A stretch of DNA of 33,110 nucleotides from Salinarimonas rosea DSM 21201 (GTDB taxonomy: Bacteria; Pseudomonadota; Alphaproteobacteria; Rhizobiales; Beijerinckiaceae). The notes below the pieces were generated by a model that made no database searches, was not told where the DNA came from, and saw nothing but the letters and a program-made list of their open reading frames with translations. The stretch spans positions 1 through 33,110 of the forward strand of contig NZ_AUBC01000036.1 of NCBI RefSeq assembly GCF_000429045.1, written 5' to 3'. Within the stretch, counting starts at the first letter, position 1. The number at the start of each line of letters is the position of its first letter. The position numbers were made by a program, and so were the translations under genes. Of this stretch, positions 8,359 to 16,863 are shown piece by piece.

Positions 8359-8967
8359 TCATGCGGACCGCCCGAACAGCAGCCTGACGTAGCGCTCGAC
8401 GTGCTCGATGCTGGCGACGACGACGCTCGGGTCGTCGCGCGCCTTGCCCACGACGAAGGCGCCCTGGATCGCCGCCTGAACGTACAGCGCGAGGCCGTGC
8501 GCGTCGACGCCGGGCACGGGATGGCGGGCGAGCGCGGCGGCGAGGTCCGCCTCGATGTGGGCCGCGCCGCCGAGGATGCTCTCGTCGGCGGCTGCCCGGA
8601 TCGCGGGGCTGGTCGCGTGGATCTCCTGCACGGTCGTGCCGGCGACGCAGGAATACGCGCCGGCCGAGCCGCGCACGAGCGTCCGGCGCAGCTCGAGGTA
8701 GGCGAGGACCCGGTCGAGCGGATCCTCGTGGCGGTGATAGTCGGCCTGCGCGAACAGGGCGCCGGTCACCTCGGACCAGTGGCGCACGGCGGCGACGCCG
8801 AGCTCCTCCTTCGAGCGGAAATGGTGGAAGAAGGCGCCCTTGGTCACGCCCGCCGCCGCGCACAGGTCGTCGACGGTGGTGGCGCCGTAGCCCTTCTCGC
8901 GCAGGAGCACGAGCGCGGCGTCGAGCAGCTTCTCGCGGGCGTCGGGCTTTCCGGCGCGTGCGGGCAT
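8359..8967 (-). CDS. TetR/AcrR family transcriptional regulator
   Basis: A 202-residue repressor-type regulator. The N-terminal helix-turn-helix (about residues 29-50) reads ATTVDDLCAAAGVTKGAFFHHF, a canonical TetR motif (quoted in part: DDLCAAAGVTKGAFFHHF). The remainder is helical and should bind a ligand. The ATG was chosen for the GGGAGG site just upstream; an in-frame start five codons earlier is possible. It lies 43 bases after the SRPBCC gene on the same strand. A TetR-like palindrome in the promoter upstream of the SRPBCC gene suggests that it represses its own operon. Confidence 0.92.
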   Translation of the reverse strand: MPARAGKPDAREKLLDAALVLLREKGYGATTVDDLCAAAGVTKGAFFHHFRSKEELGVAAVRHWSEVTGALFAQADYHRHEDPLDRVLAYLELRRTLVRGSAGAYSCVAGTTVQEIHATSPAIRAAADESILGGAAHIEADLAAALARHPVPGVDAHGLALYVQAAIQGAFVVGKARDDPSVVVASIEHVERYVRLLFGRSA

Positions 8968-9010
8968 GCGTCGTCCTCCCATGGCGGCCGCCGAAGATCG
9001 CGGCGCCCTC

Positions 9011-9499
9011 TCAGAGCGTGCGGGCGAGCGCGTCGAGCTGGTCGATGCAGGCGTTCCAGCCGGGCGCGAAGCCCATGTCGTCGTGCGCCTTGCGGTCGTC
9101 CGGCGTGCGATGCAGCACGAGCGCCCGGTAGAGCGTCCCGCCATCCACCGCCCGCATCGTGATCTCCACCGTCATGAACGGCGAGGCGCCGGGGCGGAAG
9201 CCCGGACCCATCGCGTCGGTCCAGACCAGGCGGCGCTCCGGCTCCGCCACGAGCACGCAGCCGGGCTTCTCCTCCATGACGGCGCCCTCGGGCGATGCCA
9301 TCACGACCGTGAACGTGCCGCCGGGCTGCGGCTCGACAGCCGCCCGCGAGACGCTCCAGGGCGCGGGCGCGAACCAGCGCTCGATCAGCGCGGGCTGGGT
9401 CCAGGCGCGCCAGAGCTGGGCTGGGCTCGCGGAGAGGGTGCGCTCGATCACGAGATCGAGCGCGGGGTCGATGGTGGTGGTGCGGGTGTCGGGCATCAT
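9011..9499 (-). CDS. SRPBCC/AHSA1-type START-like protein
   Basis: A 162-residue protein of the AHSA1 (activator of Hsp90 ATPase homologue 1-like) branch of the SRPBCC superfamily, which forms a helix-grip pocket for hydrophobic ligands. Typical elements are the opening [25 protein letters not shown], of which [17 protein letters not shown] is diagnostic, then EPQPGGTF and the C-terminal [13 protein letters not shown] helix. The first of two tandem ATG codons has the better spacing from GGAG. It is the promoter-proximal gene of the run with tetR. Its ligand is unknown; such genes commonly pair with small ArsR or TetR regulators. Confidence 0.85.
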   Translation of the reverse strand: MMPDTRTTTIDPALDLVIERTLSASPAQLWRAWTQPALIERWFAPAPWSVSRAAVEPQPGGTFTVVMASPEGAVMEEKPGCVLVAEPERRLVWTDAMGPGFRPGASPFMTVEITMRAVDGGTLYRALVLHRTPDDRKAHDDMGFAPGWNACIDQLDALARTL

Positions 9500-9642
9500 C
9501 GTCGTTCTCCGTCATCCTGTCGTGAACGCGCGTTGCATCAGGCGGCCGGGCGCCGGCGTGCGGCCGAGGTCGCCGAGTGAGGGGCCTGTGGCCGTGGTGG
9601 CGCTGGCGGTCTTCGGCTTGTCCCCACCGTCTCGGGGATCTA

Positions 9643-9670
9643 AGCGTACCGACCAGTTGGTATGTGTCAA
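9643..9670 (-). promoter_or_regulatory. Promoter with TetR-like operator in its spacer
   Basis: On the minus strand a perfect -35 box TTGACA (9665-9670) is followed by a 16-base spacer and a -10-like TACGCT (9643-9648). The spacer holds the imperfect palindrome TACCAACTGGTCGGTA (9647-9662), symmetric as TACCnACnnGTnGGTA. Bound repressor would block RNA polymerase. The promoter points at the SRPBCC-tetR run, leaving a leader of about 135 bases. The rest of 9500-9792 shows no gene I can support. Confidence 0.65.
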
Positions 9671-9792
9671 GCGAAAAGCAGCGGAGTGCGTGTTCCGCGC
9701 CTCATCGGAGGCGGGATCGCCCGACAGGCGTAACCGTCGGACGCGCTCGCCGGCAGACGCGGTGCTGTTCCGCCTCTGCGCCCGACATCGCT

Positions 9793-10509
9793 TCAGTCCA
9801 GGCACCCGAAGATGTCCCCCGAGCCGCGCTCGCGCGCCATCAGGTTCTCCGCGAGGCGCGCGTGCCCACCCGACGGTCGGCCGGGATCGCGGCCGCGGGG
9901 GTTCGGCAGGGCGGTGGCGAGCAGCGCGGCCTCCCGGCGCGTGAGGTCGGCGGCGCTCTTGCCGAAATGGGCGCGCGCCGCCGCCTCGACGCCGAAGATC
10001 CCGTCGCCCCATTCGGCGACGTTGAGATAGACCTCGAGCGTGCGCCGCTTGCCCCAGACGAGGTCGAGCCACAGCGCGAGCGGGATCTCGATCGCCTTGC
10101 GGACGTAGGAGCGCTGCGGCCACAGGAACACGTTCTTGGCCGTCTGCATCGAGATGGTCGATGCCCCGCGCTCGGCCCCGGCCTCGATCACCGCCAGAAG
10201 CGCGTCGAAGTCGACGCCGGCGTGCCGGCAATAGAGCGAATCCTCGGACGCGATCACCATCCGCGGCACGTGCGCAGAGATCGTCTCGAGCGGCGCCACC
10301 ATGCGGGTCACCGGCTGCATCGTGGCCCAGCGGCCGAGCATCAGGGTCGAGACCGGCGTGATCGCCGCACCGACGAGCGTCAGCACGACGAGCGCGAGCG
10401 CCGCGAGCGCGACGGTGCGCCACGCCAGGCCCAGGACGCCGCGCGCGAGACGGCGCACGGGGCCGCGGCCCGGCGCGTCGGCGCGCGTCGTCTCCCCGCC
10501 TCGGCTCAT
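9793..10509 (-). CDS. mtgA: Monofunctional biosynthetic peptidoglycan transglycosylase
   Basis: A 238-residue family GT51 glycosyltransferase that polymerises lipid II into glycan strands at the outer face of the inner membrane. One N-terminal membrane segment (about residues 30-55) anchors it. The catalytic Glu is E89 in SEDSLYCRHAGVD, followed by GASTISMQTAKNVFLW, the RKAIEIPLALWLD helix and TLEVYLNVAEWGDGIFG. There is no transpeptidase domain, which separates it from class A penicillin-binding proteins. Length is normal for MtgA. It is divergent from ispA, with 98 bases between the start codons. Confidence 0.95.
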   Translation of the reverse strand: MSRGGETTRADAPGRGPVRRLARGVLGLAWRTVALAALALVVLTLVGAAITPVSTLMLGRWATMQPVTRMVAPLETISAHVPRMVIASEDSLYCRHAGVDFDALLAVIEAGAERGASTISMQTAKNVFLWPQRSYVRKAIEIPLALWLDLVWGKRRTLEVYLNVAEWGDGIFGVEAAARAHFGKSAADLTRREAALLATALPNPRGRDPGRPSGGHARLAENLMARERGSGDIFGCLD

Positions 10510-10607
10510 CCTCGCGATCCTCGCCTCGTGGAACCCGCCCCGTACTTGACCCGGCCGCGCCGCTGCTGCAAGCCGAGCCGTGCCGTTTCCCGGAGGTTTC
10601 AGCGCCG

Positions 10608-11534
10608 ATGCCGCACACGCACACCCCGTTCGAGGCGCGGCTGCGCGCCGTGGCCGAGACCGTCGAGCGGCGGCTCGAGACGCTCCTCGACGACGTGCCC
10701 CGGGAAGGCGAGATCGCCCGTCCCGAGCGGCTGATGGCGGCCATGCGCCATGCGGCGCTGGCCGGGGGCAAGCGGCTGCGGCCCTTCCTCGCGGTGGAGG
10801 CGACGCGGCTGCTCGGCGGGCCGGAGGAGGCGGGCCTGCGGGCGGGCCTCGCGATCGAGCTGATCCACTGCTACTCCCTCGTCCACGACGACCTGCCGGT
10901 GATGGACGACGACGACCTGCGCCGCGGCAAGCCCACGGTGCACGTGGCCTTCGACGACGCCACCGCGATCCTCGCCGGCGACGCGCTGCTGACGCTCGCC
11001 TTCGAGGTCGCGACCGCGGAGGGCGGGGATGCACCGCCGGAGGTCCGTGCCGCGCTCGCGGCGACGATCGCCCGCGCGGCGGGGCTCGCCGGCATGGTCG
11101 GCGGGCAGATGCTCGACCTAGCGGCGGAGGGACGCTACGGGCCGCGTACGCTCGGGGAGGCCGAGATCCGCCGGCTCCAGGCGATGAAGACCGGCGCGCT
11201 CCTCGCTGTCTCCGCCGAAGCCGGCGCCATCGCCGCCGGCGCGGGCGCACGCGACCGCGCGCGTCTCCTCGACTACGGCCGCGCGCTCGGCGCCGCCTTC
11301 CAGATCGCCGACGACATCCTCGACCGCGAGGCGACGGCGGAGGCGCTCGGCAAGGCGGTGGGCAAGGACGCCGGGCGCGGCAAGGGCACGCTCGTCGACG
11401 CGCTCGGCATCGACGCCGCCCGCGCCGAGTGCGACCGGCTCGTGGCCGAGGCCGAGGCCGCGCTCGCGCCCTGGGGCGAGCGGGCGGCGGTGCTGATCGA
11501 GGCCGCCCGGTTCACGGCCGCGCGCAAGGCCTGA
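10608..11534 (+). CDS. ispA: Farnesyl diphosphate synthase (polyprenyl synthetase)
   Basis: A 308-residue all-helical short-chain prenyltransferase that adds isopentenyl diphosphate to dimethylallyl and geranyl diphosphate. The first Asp-rich motif is at 94-100 (DDLPVMD, followed by more Asp and RRGKPT); the second is DDILD at 235-239 in QIADDILD. GGKRLRPFL (53-61) and MKTGALL are also diagnostic. The two-residue insertion in the first motif is typical of bacterial IspA. GGAGG lies about 11 bases upstream of the ATG. Product length cannot be proven from sequence; geranylgeranyl synthases of this clade look alike. Confidence 0.93.
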   Translation: MPHTHTPFEARLRAVAETVERRLETLLDDVPREGEIARPERLMAAMRHAALAGGKRLRPFLAVEATRLLGGPEEAGLRAGLAIELIHCYSLVHDDLPVMDDDDLRRGKPTVHVAFDDATAILAGDALLTLAFEVATAEGGDAPPEVRAALAATIARAAGLAGMVGGQMLDLAAEGRYGPRTLGEAEIRRLQAMKTGALLAVSAEAGAIAAGAGARDRARLLDYGRALGAAFQIADDILDREATAEALGKAVGKDAGRGKGTLVDALGIDAARAECDRLVAEAEAALAPWGERAAVLIEAARFTAARKA

Positions 11535-11629
11535 GCACGAGCCCACGCCGAGGAGGCTTCCGCCTGCCCGCGCGCCGCGCTAGCGTCGCGCGCGCTCCGT
11601 TGAGGGTGCCCACGAGGATTCGCGCTCCC

Positions 11630-12274
11630 ATGACCGCTCCCCGCTTCCTGCTCCACGGCATCTGGCTCTCGGGCCCGACCTACAAGGTCGCGCTCTTCCT
11701 CGCGCTCGCGGGGGAGCCGTTCGACTTCGAGCTCGTGAACCTGCGCGAGGGCGCCCACAAGGCGCCCGGCTACGTGGCGCGCCAGCGCTATGGCCAGGTG
11801 CCGCTGCTGGAGGACCGCTCGAACGGCCGCGGCCTGTGCCAGGCGGCGTCGATCCTCGAATACCTCGCCGACGTCACCGGCAAGATGGGCGGTGCCACGC
11901 TCGACGAGCGCATCCGCGCCCGCGAGTGGATGTTCTGGGACTACGACCGCTTCGCCGTGCCGATCTACCGCTGCCGCGGCGTGAAGCTCGGCTTCCGGCA
12001 GGCGCCGGAGGAGGCCGTGGCCATGTGGACGGCGGAGGGCGAGGCCGCGCTCGCCGTGCTCGACGGGCACCTGCAGGGCCGCGACTTCCTGGTCGGCGAG
12101 GGGCCGACCATGGCCGACGTCGATCTCTACGGCGTCGCCTCCTATGCCGAGGCCGGCGGCTTCTCGCTCGAGGCGCGCCCGGCGCTGCGGGCCTGGATGG
12201 CGCGGATCGAGGCGCTGCCGGGCTTCGGGCCGCCCGAGGCCATCGTCCCCAAGGAGACGAGGCTCACCGCGTGA
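11630..12274 (+). CDS. Glutathione S-transferase family protein
   Basis: A 214-residue cytosolic GST: an N-terminal thioredoxin-like domain (about 1-80) with LSGPTYKVALFLAL and the cis-Pro segment YGQVPLLED, then an all-helical C-terminal domain with FLVGEGPTMADVDLYG, the conserved N-capping box. The class and substrate are not clear. A recognisable ribosome-binding site is lacking upstream, but the ATG fits the family start. Its stop codon overlaps the GTG of the GNAT gene by four bases (GTGA), so the two are coupled. Confidence 0.88.
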   Translation: MTAPRFLLHGIWLSGPTYKVALFLALAGEPFDFELVNLREGAHKAPGYVARQRYGQVPLLEDRSNGRGLCQAASILEYLADVTGKMGGATLDERIRAREWMFWDYDRFAVPIYRCRGVKLGFRQAPEEAVAMWTAEGEAALAVLDGHLQGRDFLVGEGPTMADVDLYGVASYAEAGGFSLEARPALRAWMARIEALPGFGPPEAIVPKETRLTA

Positions 12275-12729
12275 GCGACCTCGTCCTGCGCGAGGCCCGC
12301 ACGAGCGATCTCGAGGCGATCGTGCGCCTCTACGCCGCCGACACGCTCGGCGGCCACGACGACGCCTGGAGCGAGGAGACCGCGGCCGCCTACGCGGCCG
12401 CCTTCGCCCGCATCGTCACGAGCGAGGATCACATGGTCTTCGTCGCCGAGGCGGAGGGCCGCATCGTCGGCACCTTCCAGGTGAGCGTCATCCCCTGCCT
12501 CGTCGATCGCGGCGCCACGCGGGTGCGGATCGAGGCGGTGCAGGTCGATGCCGCGCGCCGCTCGCGCGGGATCGGGGCGGCGCTCGTCGCCCACGCCGAG
12601 GCGTGGGCGCGGGAGCACGGCGCCGCCTTCGTCGAGCTCGCCTCGAACGCGGCGCGCGCGGATGCGCACCGGTTCTACGGGCGGCTCGGCTACGGGCAGA
12701 CGCATCTCGGCTTCAAGAAGGCGCTGTGA
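12271..12729 (+). CDS. GNAT family N-acetyltransferase
   Basis: A 152-residue acetyltransferase with the GNAT fold. The acetyl-CoA pyrophosphate loop is RRSRGIGAAL (97-105), preceded by strand 4 IEAVQVDA, and the late motif is HRFYGRLGY, typical of the family. The GTG start overlaps the GST stop codon (GTGA). Its 3' end from about 12649 lies in a sequence duplicated about 6.6 kb away at 19274, where the copy has lost its reading frame. Its stop codon is part of a hairpin stem. Substrate unknown. Confidence 0.9.
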   Translation: MSDLVLREARTSDLEAIVRLYAADTLGGHDDAWSEETAAAYAAAFARIVTSEDHMVFVAEAEGRIVGTFQVSVIPCLVDRGATRVRIEAVQVDAARRSRGIGAALVAHAEAWAREHGAAFVELASNAARADAHRFYGRLGYGQTHLGFKKAL

Positions 12730-12780
12730 CGGGCGGCGTTCCTCCCGTCACAGCCGCGCCGGCCGCTCCGTGAGGAGGGG
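12649..12780 (+). repeat. Left copy of the ~131-bp direct repeat flanking the tct/prpD insertion
   Basis: This stretch holds the last 26 GNAT codons, a hairpin, and on the minus strand the last ten codons of a nucleoside hydrolase: PLLTERPARL before TGA, against ALLTERLARL in the intact gene at 19373. Hand alignment with 19274-19404 shows about 15 differences in about 131 bases. The GNAT part is intact here and the hydrolase part is a fragment; the other copy shows the reverse. Together they mark the two ends of an inserted or duplicated segment. Confidence 0.85.
12723..12754. terminator. Hairpin whose stem contains stop codons on both strands
   Basis: Arms GCTGTGACGGG and CCCGTCACAGC are perfect inverted copies around a ten-base loop. 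The left arm contains the GNAT TGA; the right arm contains, on the minus strand, the TGA of the nucleoside hydrolase remnant. It looks like a bidirectional terminator between once-convergent genes and now serves GNAT and probably tctA. Confidence 0.6.
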
Positions 12781-12825
12781 CGTCGACGACAGCCCGCCAG
12801 CCCACCTCGGACGCGGTTTTCGCCC

Positions 12826-14325
12826 CTACTCGACGGCCGCCGCTCCCGCCCGGCCGCCGCGAAGCTGCCGCCAGGCGGTCAGCACGGCGAGGCCGGCCGC
12901 CACCGAGAGGAGGCCGAGGGAGATCTCGCTGCTCCAGAGTGCGGTGAGGTCACCACGCGAGATCAGCATGACGCGCCGAAAGTGCTCCTCCAGCAACGGG
13001 CCCAGCACGAAGCCGAGGATGAGGGGCGCCAGGGGATAGCGCTGCCGCGACAGGCCCCATCCGACGACCCCGATCAGGACCGCCAGGAAGACGTCGAACA
13101 GGCTGTTGCGCGCGCTATAGACCCCGAGCAGGATGAAGATGGCGATCAGGCTCGAGAGATAGTGGTGAGGAATGCGCGTGATGCGCGCCCACAGGCCGAT
13201 GAACGGGAGGTTCAGCGCCAGCAGCATCAGGTTCCCGATCCAGAAGCTCGCGATCAGTCCCCAGAAGAAATCCGGCTGCGTTGCCATGAACTGGGAGCCG
13301 GGCACGATGCCGTGGAGGGTCATCGCCGCGAGCAGGATCGCCATAACCGCGTCGCCGGGAATGCCGAGGCTGAGCGTCGGGATGAACGCCGACTGGACGG
13401 CGGCGTTGTTCGCCGCCTCGGGGGCGGTGATCCCTTCGATGGCGCCCTTGCCGAACCTCTCGGGCGTGCGCGAGACCTTCTGCTCGAGCGAGTAGGCCAG
13501 GAACGCCGCGACCGTGGGCCCGGCGCCGGGCAGCGCACCGATCAGCGACCCGATCGCCGTGCCCCGAAGGCAGGGCCCGTACATCTGCCGCCGCTCGCTT
13601 CGGTCCGGCAGCATGCCGCGCAGCCGATAGGACTTGGCCGGCGGCACGGCGGGGTCCCGGCGGCTGATGTTCGACAAGAGCTCGGACACGCCGAACAGCC
13701 CCATGGTGAGCACGAGGATGCCGATCCCCTCGGTCATCTCGGGGAAGCCGAACGTGTAGCGCATCGCCCCGGTCGTCATGTCCATCCCGAACGTGCCGAG
13801 CAGAAGGCCCAGGAACGTCATGGCCGCGCCCTTCGTCGCGCTGCCGGCTCCCATGGAGAGCGCCGCCACGAGGCCGAGCACCATCACGGCGAAGTACTCG
13901 GCCGAGCCGAAGCGGAGCGCCACGTTGGCCAGGACGGGCGACACGCCCATGAGCAGGACGATGGCGATGCTGCCGCCGACGAACGAGGCGATCGTGGTCA
14001 CGAACAGCGCGGTTCCGGCCTTCCCCTGCTGCGCCATCGGGTAGCCGTCGAGGCAGGTCACCGCCGCCGTCGAGGTCCCGGGAATGTTCAGGAGGATCGC
14101 GGCCGTGGAGCTGCCGTACTGCGATCCGTAGAAGATGCCCGACAGCATGATGAGGGCGGTGAGCCCGTCGAGCCCGAAGGTCATCGGCAGGACGATCGAG
14201 ATGCATGCCGCAGCGCCGATGCCCGGCAGCGTCCCGACCAGCGTTCCCAGGAGGACACCGAGGAAGCAGAAGAGCAATTGCTCGGGACCGAAGGCCAAGG
14301 AGAAGCCCTGGAGGATGCTGTCCAT
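12826..14325 (-). CDS. tctA: Tripartite tricarboxylate transporter, large permease subunit TctA
   Basis: A 499-residue integral membrane protein of the TctA family, the large permease of TTT systems, which take up carboxylates with a periplasmic binding protein. About 11-12 hydrophobic segments are visible. The family motif GTLVGTLPGIGAAA (27-40) appears early and again in related form as GALPGAGPTVAAFLAY. Other hallmarks are GIFYGSQYGSST and EGITAPEAANNA. It follows tctB by 48 bases on the same strand. It lies inside the segment bounded by direct repeats; its stop codon is only 45 bases from the left repeat. Confidence 0.95.
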   Translation of the reverse strand: MDSILQGFSLAFGPEQLLFCFLGVLLGTLVGTLPGIGAAACISIVLPMTFGLDGLTALIMLSGIFYGSQYGSSTAAILLNIPGTSTAAVTCLDGYPMAQQGKAGTALFVTTIASFVGGSIAIVLLMGVSPVLANVALRFGSAEYFAVMVLGLVAALSMGAGSATKGAAMTFLGLLLGTFGMDMTTGAMRYTFGFPEMTEGIGILVLTMGLFGVSELLSNISRRDPAVPPAKSYRLRGMLPDRSERRQMYGPCLRGTAIGSLIGALPGAGPTVAAFLAYSLEQKVSRTPERFGKGAIEGITAPEAANNAAVQSAFIPTLSLGIPGDAVMAILLAAMTLHGIVPGSQFMATQPDFFWGLIASFWIGNLMLLALNLPFIGLWARITRIPHHYLSSLIAIFILLGVYSARNSLFDVFLAVLIGVVGWGLSRQRYPLAPLILGFVLGPLLEEHFRRVMLISRGDLTALWSSEISLGLLSVAAGLAVLTAWRQLRGGRAGAAAVE

Positions 14326-14373
14326 GTGCCTGAATGCCTTCCCTGGATGGAGCCCACGAAGAGAACTGCCGGC

Positions 14374-14856
14374 TCAGAGCGGCAGTCCGAGCACGCCCAC
14401 GAAGAGCAGGTAGCAGCTCGCGGTGAGGACGGACGAGAAGACGAGGGCCCGGATCGGCGACCTCTGCCCACCGATCCAGCAGATGGCCAGCGCACAGATC
14501 AGGGAGGCGAGTACGAAGCCGATCACCTCGAACAAGAGCCCCCACGCCAGCAGCACCCCCACGAGCATGGCGGCGCGCGTCAGGCCTCCGCCCTCCGCGT
14601 CCCCGGTCGCTCGGGGGTCCGTCGCTGCGTCCTGCCGTGGCGACCGGGCGATCCGCACGAGCGGCGTGACCACGGCCCCCGCAGCGGCGACGAACAGCCC
14701 CGCGGCGAGCACGAAGGGATAGCCCCCGGGGCCGGGCATGCGCAGGCTGCCGATGCCGTAGCCCCACGCCTGCCACATCGCCCAGGCGGAGCCTCCCATC
14801 AGGGCGAGCGGCACGCCGGCTGCGGCCAGCTGGTTCCAGTCCGGACGTCGCGTCAC
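14374..14856 (-). CDS. tctB: Tripartite tricarboxylate transporter, small permease subunit TctB
   Basis: A 160-residue membrane protein with four predicted hydrophobic segments, the size and topology of TctB. The C-terminal half with LLFEVIGFVLASLICALAI resembles the family; similarity among TctB proteins is low, so position before tctA is important. The GTG start was chosen because AAGGGGGG lies five bases upstream; a longer frame exists upstream but runs into the AT-richer regulatory region. It is divergent from prpD and tctC, so the three transporter genes are split between two transcripts. Confidence 0.85.
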   Translation of the reverse strand: MTRRPDWNQLAAAGVPLALMGGSAWAMWQAWGYGIGSLRMPGPGGYPFVLAAGLFVAAAGAVVTPLVRIARSPRQDAATDPRATGDAEGGGLTRAAMLVGVLLAWGLLFEVIGFVLASLICALAICWIGGQRSPIRALVFSSVLTASCYLLFVGVLGLPL

Positions 14857-15390
14857 GTGAGCCCCCCTTGCGCGGAGTCGGGTGCCGCCCCCGTGGGCAG
14901 GCCCGGAGCGGATCGTCGAGATCGGGTCTTGCGCCACCCTCCCGCACGATCCGCGGATTCGTCGATCGTGTGTCAGGAGACAATTACTGTCAACAGTAGG
15001 AGTTATTCTCTCTCGGTTCGACAATCCTGCTCGACGTCCACGATCCAGGCAACTTCACACCAATCGCTATAGCAGTACGTGTCCCGAAGAAGATGCTGCC
15101 CGTGCAGTGGTTCGGCGGCTTCCAGAAATGTGTTGACAGTTATACCTCGGTTGACGACCCTCGTCGCATCCCCTCCGAGGGGTCGTGACGAGCGCCGGCG
15201 GTGGGGCGCGCCTTCGTGCGCAGGGAGCGGACCGTCGATGCGGCGAGCCGCGACCGCGGAGCGAGGAGGGCGCGACGGCCATGTCGAGGCGCGCCTGATG
15301 GAGACGATCGGTGGAGACAACGGTGCCCGAAACCGCTTTTCCACATGCCGCGGCGGCAGCCGTCGGCGAGAGCGCACGGGAGGTCTCCCG
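14857..15390. promoter_or_regulatory. Divergent regulatory region with two TGTTGACA-type sites
   Basis: No gene is supported in these 534 bases between tctB and prpD. The middle (about 14980-15160) is clearly richer in A and T than its surroundings. The palindrome TACTGTCAACAGTA (14985-14998) has the core TGTCAACA; its inverse TGTTGACA recurs at 15131-15138. Each contains TTGACA, a perfect -35 box, pointing left toward tctB at the first site and right toward prpD at the second. I see no good -10 box for either. The sites resemble operators of GntR-type regulators, but no regulator gene is encoded in the inserted segment. Confidence 0.5.
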
Positions 15391-16788
15391 ATGACGCCGG
15401 AGGCATCGCCCCAGGGGCTGACGCGGCGCCTCGCGGCGTTCGCGACGACGGCCCGGCTCGCCGACCTGGAGCCATCGGCGCGGCGTGTCGCCACGAGGCA
15501 GGCGCTCGACGGGATCGCCTGCATCCTGGCGGGGAGCGCCACGCCGCGGGTGGCCGCGAGCCTGAGCCTGGCCGAGACGCTGGACGGCAGGGTCGCGGCG
15601 GAGAACGCCGTTCCGGTGGTGGGGCTCGGCCTTCGCGCCGGCCCGCTCGTCGCCGCCTACGCGATGGCGGCCGCCTGCCACGCTCTGGAATACGACGACG
15701 GCAATCGGGAAGGCTCCGTGCACCCCGGCGCCGCCGTCGTCTCCGCGGCTCTGGCCGTCGGCTATCATCGCGGCGCGACTCTCGGCGAGACGTTCGACGC
15801 CATCGTGGCGGGATACGAGGCCTGCGTCGTCACCGCCGAGGTGATGAACCCCTCCGCGATGCGACGCGGCTTCCAGCTGACGCCGGTCGCCGGCGTGCTC
15901 GGCGCCGCGGCGGCGGCGGGGCGCCTGCTCGGCCTCGCGGAGGACCCGCTCGAGCGGGCGCTCGGCATCGCCGGCAGCGCGTCCTCCGGGACCTTCGCGT
16001 ATTTGGCGGGCGGCGGCGACGTCAAGAAGCTGCATCCGGCTCATGCGGCGCGCAGCGGCGTCCACGCCGCCTACGCGGCGGCGCGAGGGCTCGCGGTCGG
16101 TCCCCGGGGGGTCCTCGAAGGTCCGGGCGGCCTGATCCACGCGTTCGCGGGCCTGGGTCCGGAGGTCGCCCGGCGCGCCGTCGGGGGCGACCGTCCCGCG
16201 ATCTGCCGCAGCTACCTGAAGCCCTACCCCTGCTGTCGTCACGTGCACTCGGCCGTGGACGCGCTCGCCGGGCTCGTGGCGTCCCACGCGCTACGCGGCG
16301 AGGACGTCGAGCGCATAGAGGTCGAGACCTACGCGGCGGCGATGGCGCACGTGCCGTTGCCGTGGGACACGCTCGAGATCGCGCAGCTGTCCTTCCCCTA
16401 CCTGATGGCGGTGACGGCGGCGCACGGCACGGTCGCGCTCGCGCATTTCGATGCGCGTCATCGCGAGGACGCGGCGCTCGCCGCGCTGGCCGGCCGGACG
16501 ATCATCCGCGAAGCCGAGGATCTCTCGGCCGCCTACCCGGCGGAGAGCCCGGCGCGCGTACGTCTCGTCACGACCGACGGCCGTGTGCTCGAAGCGGCCT
16601 CGCGCCATCCCCCGGGAGCGCCCGAGGCGCCGATGAGCGACGCCGCCTTCGCCACGAAGTTCGCGGAGTGCGCCCGGTTGGCGCCGCGGCTCGCCGATCC
16701 CGATGGACTTCTCGGCCGCCTGGAATCCGCGGCCTGGGAGACGCCGCTGCGCCGGGTGGTCGACGAGCACCTGATCCCCCACCCGTAG
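15391..16788 (+). CDS. MmgE/PrpD family protein (first copy)
   Basis: A 465-residue protein of the MmgE/PrpD family, whose members dehydrate 2-methylcitrate or isomerise or epimerise other carboxylic acids without an iron-sulfur cluster. Typical segments are DGIACILAGS, ALEYDDGNREGSVHPGA, LHPAHAARSGVHAA and YLKPYPCCRHVHSAVDA. The helical domain comes first and the small alpha/beta lid follows. GGGAGG precedes the ATG. With no prpB or prpC nearby and a TTT transporter around it, true 2-methylcitrate metabolism is unlikely; it probably acts on the imported acid or a derivative. It is the first gene of the rightward unit with tctC and the second copy. Confidence 0.9.
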   Translation: MTPEASPQGLTRRLAAFATTARLADLEPSARRVATRQALDGIACILAGSATPRVAASLSLAETLDGRVAAENAVPVVGLGLRAGPLVAAYAMAAACHALEYDDGNREGSVHPGAAVVSAALAVGYHRGATLGETFDAIVAGYEACVVTAEVMNPSAMRRGFQLTPVAGVLGAAAAAGRLLGLAEDPLERALGIAGSASSGTFAYLAGGGDVKKLHPAHAARSGVHAAYAAARGLAVGPRGVLEGPGGLIHAFAGLGPEVARRAVGGDRPAICRSYLKPYPCCRHVHSAVDALAGLVASHALRGEDVERIEVETYAAAMAHVPLPWDTLEIAQLSFPYLMAVTAAHGTVALAHFDARHREDAALAALAGRTIIREAEDLSAAYPAESPARVRLVTTDGRVLEAASRHPPGAPEAPMSDAAFATKFAECARLAPRLADPDGLLGRLESAAWETPLRRVVDEHLIPHP

Positions 16789-16863
16789 GAGGAGCGCCGG
16801 CGGTGCACCCGGCTCGGCCGGGCGTGCCTTCGGCAACCGACGAGAAACGAGCGAGGAGCGGAC

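Noticed and set aside
13115-14983. 622-codon frame over tctB and tctA
   Set aside because: Out-of-frame reading of a membrane protein; Arg-rich, no hydrophobic segments, no motif.
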